NCBI GenBank assembly: GCA_003439945.1
Contig: QVRM01001983.1
Location: 46,001 to 110,000 of the forward strand
Length of the DNA: 64,000 nt
Direction of reading: 5' to 3'
Source of the DNA: Dermanyssus gallinae
Lineage: Eukaryota > Arthropoda > Arachnida > Mesostigmata > Dermanyssidae
Made by a program: the position numbers and the translations under genes. Below the pieces are notes generated by a model. That model was given only the letters and a program-made list of their open reading frames with translations. It did no database searches and had not been told where the DNA came from. Below, piece by piece: positions 1 to 11,070 of this stretch. Numbering within the stretch: the first letter of the stretch is position 1; every line of letters starts with the position of its first letter.

Positions 1-64
1 AAGTCGCATTTTTTTTACTTTTTTAGAATTTTTTTTGTTTTAAGACATTTAAAAGCCTAGGACA

Positions 65-1558
65 ATGCCAGGGAAATCCAGCGGCAGTAAGCCGCCTGAC
101 AGTTTGGATATCTCCAAGTTTAGGAGCACAATTGCCAAAGAGACACCAATCGCGGCCAAAGCCGGTGTCTCGAAGCCAGTCGGCAGCAGGGCTGGTGGCG
201 CATCCTCTGAAACATCAGAAGTCGACTCCAGTAGAGGTGCCAAAACGTCGGAGATTGTGGAAGGAGGTGCAGCGCCAGGGTGTAAGCGAAAAAAGGTTAC
301 AGGTTGCAATGAACCTGACGAACTATTTACGCTGGTGGTGTCAAAGCGTGAGCAAAAGACTATTTCGCGAGCAACGTCAGTTGGACAAACTGAGAGTGGA
401 TGCGTCTAGCGGTCTACTCAACGCTTTTAAAGTAGTCATCCAAAGAAAAGCAAACGAAGATCCTGCTTCAAGTGAGTTCGCAGATGGCACATTGCTGCGG
501 TTATGTAAGGCTGTTCATTCCAATTGCCCTGACTGCAAGATATCAAGCAGTAAAGCCGCTATATCCGTATGGGTAAAGTCAGAGGATGCTGCCAGAAAGC
601 TTACGCAACTTTCTGCAATAGGGTCGATACCCGTCACGGTAACCTGCCCGGCTCTAACCTCATTCAAGGCGAAAATTCAAGGCGTCGATGTCGCATTTAC
701 AGACAACGAAATACGCGAAGAGCTAGCAGATTGCGGTGTGGCGCACGCTCGACGTTTATTCCGCACAGGTCACGCTGGTAAAACCCCACTCAGCAAAGTG
801 ATACTGACGTTTGACCGCCAACCGCCGGTATCTGTCTTCCTGGGGTACAAAACCCACTCAGTCGTACTGGAGCCTGATCAACCAAATTATGCTACAATTG
901 TCAACGATTGGGACATCTAGCGGACAGGTGCACTCTTCGCAAAGCCTGCAAGAAATGTGGAGGATCTGATCATTTGGCGTCCAGTTGCACTAAACAATCG
1001 AAATGTGTAAACTGTGGTGGCCCTCACGCGGCCGGATCGCCTTCTTGTCCGCGTGTGGCTTACCTCCGTGAGCGTAACAGGATTATTATGGAGGCCAGAG
1101 TTCTTCAGCAAGTTAAGGCAGCGCATCCGAGTGCATCGATTACGGAAGGCCCTGACGTCACAGCCACTGTCGCAGAAAACGCACAAACTGGTTGTTCTAA
1201 CAATAGCAAAGCTTCCTACGCAGCAGTTCTCAGGGGCATATCTGCCACGCAAGAAAGCACCTCGCCTCAGCTGCTTCTTCCTAATCCGCGACCGTTATCA
1301 AAGCCCAAACAAAAGCGAGCCAAGGTATACAAGGGTCGCCAAGTTCGGCCGCGGCGCGCTTCTAAATTTATCAAGAAGAGAAAGGTCTATTCCAAGACGC
1401 CGCGCAGAGATGTTGGAAGCGCCTTAACAGACGTCGCTCTGATGCTAGAGGGCATCAGTTCTGATTTGGCGGCAACTTTAAAGACGATTGCAGAGGCCCT
1501 AAAACCTCTCTTGGCCCTCCTTCCACGTGCAGAGAAACTCAAAGCCTTCACATCATAA
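65..1558 (+). pseudogene. gag-like ORF1 of RLE LINE, frameshifted
   Basis: The ORF begins at an ATG at 65. Its Lys/Ser-rich start shifts frame at about 290-350 and continues in the frame open from 132 to 920. A second shift near 885-895 is needed to read the first zinc knuckle, CYNCQRLGHLADRC (about 890-931). Two further knuckles follow in the frame ending at 1558: CKKCGGSDHLASSC and CVNCGGPHAAGSPSC. The middle part (about 400-880) resembles the RNA-binding gag-like region of LINE ORF1 proteins, and the tail is basic and Leu-rich. The likely role is binding of element RNA. At least two frameshifts make this copy non-functional. Copy 2 (14480-15190) has the same three knuckles. Confidence 0.7.
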
Positions 1559-1566
1559 TGCAAAAT

Positions 1567-3977
1567 AACGAGAACCCAAACAGAACCCAAGGGACGCCGA
1601 TCATGCTTTTGTTGTCGGTGACCCTAACAGGGCCATATGTCCTGTGTGTAGAGGTATCTTCACGAGGAGGGGTCTGGCCAGGCATATATCGGTCAAACAC
1701 GCCGATGCCGTTAACGGGCCGTCTACATCCCACCTGGCTCTGGCAGACGACCTTGATGTTAACACACTACTCATAGATATCCAGGCAAACATGCGTCATG
1801 CCAAACTGTTTTGCATTTTACCTAAATCTGTGCGGTCCACTGTTGCGGAGGAGCTTACTAAGGTCTTTCTAAATGTCGCCAAGGACAACGACCTTTTCGC
1901 CTGGTACTCCTTGTTCTCCTTCGCTCCAGTCGTGTTGCGACTCCCTCGAGCCAGGAAAGATGCTCAATCCCTGTCTGTACTGGTCAGGAAGAACCTACGC
2001 GACTTTTCATCAGGATTAAGGCTCAGGGATCTGACACACGAAGTGGTGGATGTACTCAGATGGGGCTTGCCCCCGTCTTGTCTTTTACCACTCATCTTTG
2101 GGGCAAGAATGTTTGCATTAAAAAAAAGATGGCTCATTACGTCCAATCGCCTGTTCAGTCATTCGCAGACTGGCGGCCAAAATCGGCTGCTACGATAATA
2201 GGGAAACTATTTCAGCAACTCTTGGCCAACACCAGCTAGGATTCGCTACCCCGGGGGGTACAGAGGTAGTAGTCCACTGTGCCCCTGCATTTTTGCAATC
2301 GCGCAAAGTGCCAACGGTGATGGTCAAGCTAGACTTCCGAAACGCCTTCAATAGCGTCCGGAGAGACCATTTACTGCAGTCCCCCCTTAATGCCTAGTAC
2401 TTGGATGACGGGGTTCTGGGCGGGGATCTCCCAACCGTACTTGACGACATACGAAAAGTTATTGAATTTGGTGCTATTAGCGGTCTGACATTGAACCCGG
2501 TCAAATGTGAAGTGTATGTCACAACCCACAACGAAGTTGAGCCGTTAGATTTAGCTAACCTTTTTGACTTACTTCCGGGCTTTCGCGTAGTAGACAAGGT
2601 TAACCTGGAGCTGCTAGGTGTCCCCTTGTTGCCGGAAGGCACTGCAAAGGCATTAGACAGTCGAAGAGACAAACTTGACTTCGCGGCGGGCAGACTACCT
2701 CAATTGGGGGCCCACTGCGGCTTATTCTTTCTTAGATCTTGTTTTCCAGCCACGAGGTTAATACACCTGCTTAGAGGTTGCAACCTGTTTTTATCACGAG
2801 AGCTTTTACAGCCATTTAATGGACTTAGCTTAGACATTTTAGAGATCATACTAAATCTTAAGCTGACCGCTGCGGCAAGGGAACAGGTAATGTTCCCAGT
2901 TTCTTTAGGCGGCCTAGGTGTGCCCGACGCGGTCATGATGGCAGGACCTGCAATCGTGTCGTCATTGACCCAGGCGGCGGACAGGGTTAAAGCATTATTG
3001 GACAGTGATGGTTGGGACGCTTACAACGGTGAACTTCAAAGACTGACCGGAGAATTGTCGTTGCTATTTGATTCTCTTCCCGACGATAGGGCTAACCAGG
3101 GCAATTGGACAATTCCTCTACAAGAAAAGCGACTAGCAAACCTGATTATTAGAGCGCCTTCTGTTGCTGATAAAGCCAGGCTTCGAGCTGTTAGTAGTCA
3201 ATAGGCTGTGTGTACGAATCCGGCAAGCGGATACGTTAGATCGACTACAGAAATGATCCTGTGAAGTACGATCTTAGTAGTCAAGAGGCTGGGGCTTGGC
3301 TACACGCCCTACCATGTCCGCAAATTGGGACTCTGTTAGACGACGAGACCACGCGCATAAGCGCAGGGCTGCGGCTTGGTGTTGACCTAGTCGTGCCCCA
3401 CCGATGTCGTTGTGTTGACTTTGTGGATTCGTTGGCCCATCATGGCCTGTCATGCGCGTTAAGTGCAGGCCGACGAGCACGTCACTCCGCTCTAAACGAC
3501 ACCTTTAGTCGCGCACTTCGATCTGCCGGCTTCCCATGTGTTCTAGAGCCCCCTGGTCTATCGAGGGATGGCGGAAAAAGACCTGACGGCCTGACTTTGA
3601 CGCTCTTTGAGCGTGGCCGCATGCTTGTTTGGGACGCAACTGTAACCGACTCATTAGCCCCTTCAATGGTCGGTGCAAGTGCGGACCGAGCAGGTCATGC
3701 TTCCAGGTTAGCTGAGGCTAACAAATGCAGAAAATATTCCAGTTTGGATTATCCGCACGAATTTTGTCCGTTGGCGTTCGAGACTATGGGAACTTCAGGC
3801 CCCGTTACGCTCAAACTGATTCAACGCGTAGACAGAAGCCTTAATCTTTCAACAGGAGACTCGAGAGCATCTGAATTCTTGCGTCAGAGGTTGTCGCTTG
3901 ACATCCAACGAGGAAATGCAGCGTCTGTTCGGGGCACATTGCTGAACTGGGCTAACCCTGGGTTAGAGAACCCGTAA
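1567..3977 (+). pseudogene. ORF2: C2H2 finger, reverse transcriptase, restriction-like endonuclease; broken
   Basis: The N-terminal finger CPVCRGIFTRRGLARHISVKH lies at 1638-1700 and would bind target DNA. Reverse transcriptase motifs in order are RRLAAKIG (about 2165), LGFATPGG (about 2235), VKLDFRNAFNSV with the motif A aspartate (about 2322) and YLDDGVLGG, motif C (about 2398). A stop directly before YLDDG and the missing QQGDPLG box show that motif B is deleted; copy 2 keeps it. The thumb continues to 3204 (GGLGVPDA). After another break, 3261-3977 carries the endonuclease: a C-C-H-H-C cluster, KRPDG and WDATV, ending with RLSLDIQRGNAASVRGTL. This C-terminus is typical of a widespread invertebrate RLE LINE group. 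The gene is inactive. Confidence 0.78.
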
Positions 3978-4084
3978 TCACACGTTTGCACGGAGACAAT
4001 TGTCCACTCCAAAGCGCTAACATAGCAAAGTTATATAAATAAATACAAATATATTTATGCTCCACAGTGGAGTCAATCTGCTAT

Positions 4085-4116
4085 AAAAAAGGCTGGATCT
4101 TAATTCCAGCTTTTTT
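4085..4116. repeat. Hairpin in the 3' tail of RLE LINE copy 1
   Basis: An inverted repeat: A6 then GGCTGGA, a short AT loop, then TCCAGC and T6. It lies about 110 bp after the ORF2 stop. It might be a 3'-UTR structure used in reverse transcription, but that is an inference from position only. Confidence 0.5.
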
Positions 4117-4124
4117 ACAGTTAG

Positions 4125-5300
4125 CGTCCACAATTAATTATTGCAAACAACCGTGGGCCAAACCACTGCAGGCACAAATAAGTTAAATGTCACAGAATAC
4201 AAGTATGTCAAACACTCCTATAAATGTTTTAAAGTCTTGTGGAAGGGACCTTATGAGTTTTCGGTTGCTCCATGAACGTAACACGCCGTACCAAGCAATC
4301 CGATTTAAATTGAACAGATAATAATAATTCAGATAATGTTTCGTAGTATTTATTCATGCAAGAGTGTGAGATGTAATTCAGTACATGCTAGAATTTGTTA
4401 GATGGACTCCCATACTCCCTACTAACAGGTGTGGTACAAGTGGGCAAAATACGTATAAAAGCTAAATAGGTGGATCACTTAATTATACAAAAACGGTGTT
4501 TTTAAGCGGGCATAGCTCGTTTAAATAACACGTAGCAGATAAGTGCGCTCTGCAACACTGGGCTCAGGAAAACACTATTTGTTGCAAGCTTCCCTGTTAT
4601 TTCTTCATCGACAACCCCGTTACATTTAAGTTGGAGTTGCATCTAGATACGTCCTTCTCTTATGCATACATCGTATCTGTAATTGTACCTGAGGGTTTAC
4701 CAAATGAGACTAAGCGCTTTTTAACTTGAAGTTTATAAAGAACATTCCACTAGAAAATGTTGGATTCCTCCAAATAATTCACGGGGTAGGTGATTTTGTA
4801 GGAACCATCTTTGAACCTTGGATCTCAAATCTCTTCCTTTTCATGATATCAAATAATGATACCCGTAATCTTGTCTATAATAAAATGTACATATAAATCC
4901 AACACGGATAACATAAAATTATGTAAAAATGGTGTGACAGATGATGCTTAGACTATACACAACTACTATACATGTATGCAAACTGAGGTAGCTAATAAAA
5001 TGCAAGTGTCACGCACTATTTAATTAACTAAGTACGAGCATACTTAGTTACTTAACACATACTGGCAAAGTAGTATAATAAAACCTACAGCATGAACTTC
5101 AATGTAAAAGTTGTGCCTCTTGGGGTCAGGATTAAGACCACTGACGTCGGCTCGCAACGACGGATCCCCGTTAAGAAAGTGAGGTAGGCTAAGCACAACT
5201 GGAGTCATGAAATCTTGACCGTCGCCGAAAAGCGTGTTACACCGGCTCGCATCCCACGTCCCAGTTTTATGTGTCGGTTGCGGGTTGAGGCATCTGTAAA
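4125..5300. other. No gene recognised, AT-rich spacer
   Basis: I found no open frame with recognisable protein, RNA gene or repeat in this stretch. Short frames only. Confidence 0.6.
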
Positions 5301-5341
5301 AAACAAAGAAAACCACATTACATATTAATATGCTAATATGC

Positions 5342-5462
5342 TTTTTTTTTTTTGTTCTGGGAGGTTTCGGTAATGCATGATGCACATGCGCCACTAGCAG
5401 CCTGCGTGACTAGTGTGAGACTCGCAAACCCACTAAACCCGGATTCCTCCCCACCCCCACCA
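5342..5462 (-). mobile_element. Short poly(A) retroposon, copy 1, flanked by direct repeats
   Basis: On the minus strand a G-rich segment (GGGTGGGGAGGAATCCGGG, then TTTAGTGGGTTTGCGAG) ends in a run of A (T12 at 5342-5353 on the + strand). The same sequence recurs at 27190-27305 on the other strand. The segment TTTAGTGGGT also occurs in the 3' tail of the R1 LINE near 19560, so this may be a 3' end of an R1-like LINE. A roughly 33-bp sequence containing CATTACATATTAATATGC is present directly left (5309-5341) and twice right (5462-5517) of the insert, as expected for a target-site duplication plus an extra copy. Confidence 0.6.
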
Positions 5463-6029
5463 CCACATTACATATTAATATGCAAAACCACATTACATAT
5501 TAATATGCTAATATGCTGTCTTTACTAAAACATACGAGTATGCGCTATAATCCAAATGCGTAAGACGTTCATAAAATGTTGGTAGTACTCTACCGTCTTG
5601 AGGTCTTGAGTGGATCTAAAAACTGAATCCAATCGATAAAACAAATATCCTCGAGATAAGAGGGTTTATGAAAAACTAAGCTTTTTGTCACATTTTAAAA
5701 GAAGTATGACAGATCTAGCCGAAATTCTATTGCACTTTGATCGCAAAGCAATCGGTTTTGGTGGTAGAGAAATAATATTTAAGCCCTTCCTGATTAGTTA
5801 AGCTAGGTGGTTCTTTTGTAATGCAGCAACCTCAATGTGATATAGTTAGAAAAAATGCGAGGCGCCCATATCTATGACTTATTTAGAATCCCCAGCGGTT
5901 TACTAAACAATATAGGCTTTCTGAGAAATACCTTAATCATTTATTCGTATTTGTTTATGTTTTTTTTTATAAAAACACAAATGGTGTTTGTCCGTGATGG
6001 ACTGATTTGCTAACATGTTGGCCGCATTG

Positions 6030-7350
6030 ATATGGGAGACAAGGTCACAGCCGAGACGAAGACCTGCGCCGATTCGGATCGTTTCTTTGTCCGGGAGGGT
6101 GCTCAGTGGGCACCCTCCCGCGTAGCAACCAGCGCTCCTTTAGGCCGGAAAGAAACTTTTACAAGCTCCAGGTCATTGCCGAGGTTAACCTTACATCCCG
6201 GCAATAAGACCTAGAGGGTGTGACGGTCCGGCGCCGGTGCACTATTTCCTAAAAGATAAATCTCACATTTGAGGGGATTCAGCCCTAACCCCAACATTTA
6301 ACGGAAATGAAGCACGCGCCATTGTCACACTTGACTTCTTCAAGTGTGTTCTTGAAGTCAAGCTTCAGGAGGACACCAGGAAGCGTGTGTAAATCGACAA
6401 AAGTTCTTCCCCTGACGTGGTCCAGGAAAATATCTTCCCTCAGGTGTTAGTCTGCTTGCTTACGCTGATAACCGTGTCCTAACCATCAAGGCTTGGAGTC
6501 TTGGCTGCAGCGCCGTACAAACCAGGCAGTCGGCGACGTTGCCCGCTGAGCCCGAGGAGGAAAGCTCTATTTGCCTCTGCTAAGAGCAAGACAGGGAAGA
6601 TGCCGCCACCCTTCACCTCTGCCTAGAAGACTAGAGGATCGCACTCGTAAAAACACTGTAAAGAAATGTCGGGGTTACCCGACAGGGGTCTCCGTTGTAC
6701 TAAACACGTGCGGCGGCTGACGGAAAAGGCAGCAAAGGCGGCCAATACCCTCACACGCCACATGCCCAATATCTATGAGCCACAGCTGCTGAGAAGACTT
6801 GTTCGCCGCCGAGTCAGTCACCCTGCACGGAGCTCCGACCTAGCGCACTGATGCAATAAAATTCGCCGCAAAGTGGTCTCGTCTGTGGCAGGCCCAGAGG
6901 ACTGGAGCCCCCAGAACAATCGCAACGTACAATGTGATTAGCGCAGCAGCGGCTCCCGCTTATGCAAGAACGATCCCGTAGGATCTGAAGGCAGCCAAGC
7001 ACTACAGGCTTACAGAATAACCCCGACTTTGAAAAACGAGAATTGTTAGCGCTTAAGCGACCTCTGGCAGGTCTGGCTCGTCTACAGTAGAGTGTGCCAG
7101 GCTTAGCTCACGGCAGCTTCCAGTCCTATCCGTTTAGAATCAGGAAGGCCCTCAGCCCCACGTGCGTCCACTGTAACGATCGACTCAGAAGATACCCCAT
7201 AACACACAACGCTGAGGTGTGTAAAGCATAAGTGGAGAGCGCGCACACCTACTCTAGCTTCTAAGAATCACGACAGACTTTAACCAACGTGACAATCAAG
7301 GAAATGACGAAATCAACACCTCACTCGAATAGCAGGAAGCTTGCTTGCTG
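6030..7350 (+). pseudogene. R1-clade LINE remnant, C-terminal half of ORF2
   Basis: Scattered frames match the region after the reverse transcriptase core of R1-type LINEs. The clearest is 6680-6850 (TKHVRRLTEKAAKAANTLTR, then MPNIYEPQLLRR). Near 6895-6995 a frame resembles the TYNVISAAAAPA...IPV segment, and near 7165-7230 a C-terminal Cys/His cluster (CVHCNDRL...HNAEVCK) is visible. Reading frames change many times and stops are frequent, so it is an old dead copy. Two short snap-back palindromes (6092-6120 and 6330-6362) lie inside it. The limits are approximate. Confidence 0.6.
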
Positions 7351-7379
7351 CTATGTGTGTGTACTGCCGCACGTTTAGT

Positions 7380-8540
7380 TAGTCTTCTATAAAACAAACG
7401 TTTTTTATGTGTAAATTATCGGCAATGGACAGCCTGTGTTGCAGCATTATTTATTTAAATACTGTACTGCATCAATGCTGATAAGAATTTTTGTGTGTGA
7501 CGTAAAAGCTGAAAGAAAATTATATTGATTAGTTTATCTTGGCGTAGGTTCGTAGTTGGTAGAGATTTAGTAATCATTAAGAAGAAACAAACAATTATAT
7601 ATACTACGCTAATATTAAGCTCTTATTTGTGTGTATATGTGAACGCTATTTTGTCGCAAAAACATTCGTCCTCAGAGACCCCAGTATTGGTTTGTATGAA
7701 GAGTTGTCACGTGCTGCAATGGTGCTGTAAAAATCTACCTCGTTATTGTGTGGCCTAATACTCTGCGGAGTTGCAGCCTTATTGAGCCAACCAACGCAAC
7801 TAGGGAACATGCGTGGCGAAGTCCCTAGATAATCTATAGTTTTGCCAGCCTCACAATTCCTTAGTAATATCACTAGACAATGGAATGCCTTCATGCTTCT
7901 TCAGTGTACAAAGGACGTACTCATCAATTTCGCGGATCCCGGTTTCATTAAAGAGATCGCTACCTCCGGCGAAGCGAGCAATTCGTTCGCCGTTGATAAC
8001 GTACTGTTTTTCAAAATACAAAGGCCACGGCTTGCAAAACTGATCTATATGCATAAACTTTATACTCCTCGGCGGTTCTTCAAAAGCCGGATAAAGCTCA
8101 CCATCTGCAAAAGAGATACCGCCAAGTACTTATTACATCCTTGGAAATTCTTTAAATCGGAGTACGGAAAACAGTACGTACGCGCTAATATAAGCATTTT
8201 ACTAGAATGTACAGCACTCCATGATATATTAGATAATAACTTAGGAACTTACTTTAGCCTCAGCAACGCAGCTTATGGCTAGAGTATGTTAACAACTGTG
8301 TATAGATTGAAAAACCCATTGCCGCTCGGATGCGCACGTCGACCTGCATTGAAGACGCTCCACAGTTTCTAATCGGTGAAGGAAAACTCATCTATAGGAA
8401 ATACTAAAGCTGGTCAAAACATGTAACTGGAATCGTCCTGGCAGCCAGAGCGCTCTAGAAGAGTTGCAATGGTCTACTTTGCAGAGAGCTCACTGTGGTT
8501 GCAAAATCCGGTTTCTGTCGGAGAAGGGCTGCTGCTGAAG
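7380..8540 (+). other. Unassigned region with one 146-codon open frame
   Basis: The frame 7842-8282 is open for 146 codons, with an in-frame ATG at about 7893. Its translation is basic and aromatic-rich (for example KYLLHPWKFFKSEYGKQY). I recognise no domain. It could be a chance frame or a scrap of a degenerate element. Confidence 0.2.
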
Positions 8541-8546
8541 GGTCGC

Positions 8547-9359
8547 TCAGAATCTGCTTAGGATTCTCCCGTAGTAATAGGAAGCCTGCGAACGCCAGAG
8601 CTGTCGTTTGCTAGCGTCTGTCTTCGAGTGCTCGGAGATGTACGCGACACCAGCAAAGGGCTGATCTATTTCTGCATACCGCCCGCGACAGACGAGTCCT
8701 TCGCGTGACTCCTTCGGGTCTCCCGCGCGCACCGCACTATAAGCACAGAGGCGGTGTTTGTTCTGCCTCACCAGCTCGCCTGCGATCTCGTGGCACAAAA
8801 AGGAAGCAAGCGTAGGACGGATTTTACGCAAGCTTAAGAGACAGCGCTTGACGCGTGGGCTCACGAGTAAGCCATGCCCGCTCAGGAAAGACGCGGCTGG
8901 GAAAGACTCGCCGCGCTTGCCACGGAGGCACGCAAGGGTAGATAAAATAAGCTTGCCCTTCAAGAGGCTAGCACAATCCAGAACTCCGTAGAGCGGCTCG
9001 ACGCAATGATTTGGTCTGCGAGCTGTGACCAGGACGAGATTTATAAGAGCTGGTTGAGCACAAGGGTCCTTCCCCACAATCCAAAAGTAGTGCCACACAT
9101 TTCTAAACTCTGGGGTGAGGAGGATTAAGGTTTTTAATGGGTGAAAGTTCCACACCAGGCGGTGCTGGTTGCCAGCACCAATAGTTGGTGCATTAGCGTT
9201 TTTAAACCTCCCATAAAAAAAACAAAGGTTACGAGGAGCTACCAGAGCCGCAAATGTTGGCAAAATACAACCCGCTGTTAAGCTGCGCAAGCTAATAAGA
9301 GTAAGCGCAGTTGTGGGCAAAATCGTTGAAAGTTTGCGACGACAGCTTCGCGGCGACAC
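8547..9359 (-). other. Unassigned 270-codon open frame
   Basis: A frame of 270 codons without stops on the minus strand, unusually long for this AT-rich neighbourhood and lying in a locally GC-richer block. The translation is Leu/Arg-rich (for example RVKRCLLSLRKIRPTLASFL). I see no domain, signal peptide or splice pattern that identifies it. It may be a decayed transposon ORF or a chance frame caused by base composition. Confidence 0.2.
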
Positions 9360-9472
9360 GCCCCATGATTAGGGGACTGCAGGCTGTGAGCCGTCCATGT
9401 ATCAAGACTGACTTTTAAGAGCCGGGGGAAATTGCAGAATGCAAACGAGCCACGCCAAATGCGTCTTTTGGT

Positions 9473-9612
<140 letters not shown>

Positions 9613-9613
9613 C

Positions 9614-9835
9614 AGAAATGGTTGTGATTATTTATTATTCATTTACAATACGTTTGCACACTCGGCAGTGCTCGCCTAAATATATATCATATTTCAAATA
9701 AATAAATATATATATATATATATATATATAATAGAAATTGTTGTGATTATTTACTATTCATTTACAATATGATTGCACACTCAGCAGTGCTTGCCTAAAT
9801 ATATATTATATCTTCTATAAATAAATATATATATA
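9614..9835 (+). repeat. Two tandem units of about 117 bp ending in (TA)n
   Basis: Each unit reads AGAAAT, GTTGTGATTATTTA, TATTCATTTACAATA, TTGCACACTC, GCAGTGCT, GCCTAAATATATAT and then AATAAATATATATA. Unit 1 starts at 9614 and unit 2 at about 9732; they differ by a few substitutions. Mariner copy A is inserted at a TA in the trailing TA tract of unit 2. Confidence 0.8.
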
Positions 9836-11064
9836 CAGGTAGTTCTACAAGTTCTTACAATGAGCTTTTCAGAATTCAATTTTTTTTCGCGCTTTCACCG
9901 CTATTAGAAACGGCAACTTTTCGAATGCTAGCAGTCAAAATATTATGGTGATTGGCCGCTGCGATTTCGTTTGATCGCTTTTCCCGTGCAACGTATCGGC
10001 GTGATTTTGAAAAATTGAGAAAAAAGAGTTTCGAGTGGTTATCAAGCGTCTTTATTTCAAAAGTTGGAATGCGACCCAAGTGAAAACTGAGTTAGACGAG
10101 GTGTACGGTGACTCTGCGCCATATTTTGCCACTGTTTCCAACTGGATTAATGAGTTAAAAAGAGGTCGCAGGAGCACCGAGGATGAACTACGTTCAGGAC
10201 GCCCAAAAACGGCAACTGATGAAGAAAACGTGGAAAAAGTGCGGAAAATCGTTGCCGCAGATAAGCGAGTGAACATTAAGGAGATATCGGAGGCCTTGGG
10301 GATCAGTTTGTGTAGTGTGCATTTCATCCTGCACGAGAACTTGAAGATGAAAAAACTCAGAGCAAAATGGGTGCCGCATTTGCTCAACCAAGGCCAAAAA
10401 GACGCGCGTGTTTCCGCTTCACAGCGAATTTTGGCCAAGATGTCGAAAAATCCGTCGGATTTTTGGCGCAGATTCGTGACCGTCGATGAAAGCTGGGTCC
10501 ATCACTACACTCCCGGACAACGGCATCGGCCGGAAAGATGATGGCTACGGTTTTTTGGGACCAACGTGGAATAATTCTGGTCGACTACCTTGAGAGCGGT
10601 AAAACGATCACGGGAGAATATTATGCAAGACTGTTGGACTGCCTGAAGCAAGAACTCATCGTGAAACGGCCCGCTTTGCAGAAGAAGGTTGTCCTGTTTC
10701 ACCAGGACAATGCTCCCGCACACAAGTCGCGGCAAGCAACGGCAAAACTGGCCCAACTGAGGTTCGAACTTATTGAACAACCTTCCTATTCTCCAGACCT
10801 GGCCCCCTCTGATTATTTCCTCTTCAGACTTTTGAAGAATCGTCTCGGTGGAAAGCGTTTTTCCAGCAATGAAGAGGTTACAACTGCTGTCAATGCCTAT
10901 TTTCAGTCTAAAGACGCAGAATTTTACTCAAGAGGTATAAATGCTCTGAAATCTCGGTGGGAAAAGTGTATTGAGCTTCTCGAGGAGTATATCAAATAAG
11001 AAAAAATTAAAAACAAGATTTGGAAAATTCTTGGTTTTCATTTTAAAAACTTGTGGAACTACCG
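9836..11064 (+). mobile_element. mariner element, copy A
   Basis: The left terminus is CAGGTAGTTCTACAAGTTCTTA and the right terminus is the imperfect inverse, ending AACTTGTGGAACTACCG. Both are flanked by TA (9834-9835 and 11065-11066), the usual mariner target duplication. The element is 1229 bp, typical for mariner, and holds a damaged transposase gene. Copies B (11071-12289) and C (57162-58009) belong to the same family. Confidence 0.9.
10014..10999 (+). pseudogene. mariner transposase, copy A, internally deleted
   Basis: The translation is a mariner transposase of the SETMAR-like type. It has a helix-turn-helix N-terminus (NATQVKTELDEVYGDSAP, RRSTEDELRSGRPKTA), a linker motif WVPHLL and three catalytic aspartates: VDESWVHHYTP, LFHQDNAPAH and SPDLAPSDYFLF. 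Compared with copy B, about 60 bp is missing just after HHYTP (about 10515), which shifts the frame and gives a stop at 10541. The second half continues at 10538-10999. Where family members start with MEKKE, this copy reads IEKKEF with ATT at 10014, so there is no ATG start. It cannot make an active enzyme. Confidence 0.85.
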
Positions 11065-11070
11065 TATATA

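Larger units (their letters stand above)
1..4120 (+). mobile_element. RLE-type non-LTR retrotransposon, copy 1 (degenerate)
   Basis: This is a nearly full-length LINE running off the left window edge. Reading along it there is a gag-like ORF1 with three zinc knuckles (65-1558), a C2H2 finger (1638-1700), a reverse transcriptase with a YLDDG catalytic box (about 2090-3200), and a C-terminal restriction-like endonuclease ending in a stop at 3977. The RLE signature is a Cys/His cluster (CRC...HHGLSC), then KRPDG and LVWD. The element is dead: ORF1 and ORF2 are frameshifted, and reverse transcriptase motif B is deleted at about 2385-2400. A second copy at 14460-16500 has the same order of domains. 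The clade within RLE LINEs is not settled; the 3' limit is an estimate. Confidence 0.8.

Noticed and set aside
4085..4116. Bacterial-type rho-independent terminator
   Set aside because: The stem followed by T6 looks like one, but the window is eukaryotic and the site lies in a LINE tail.
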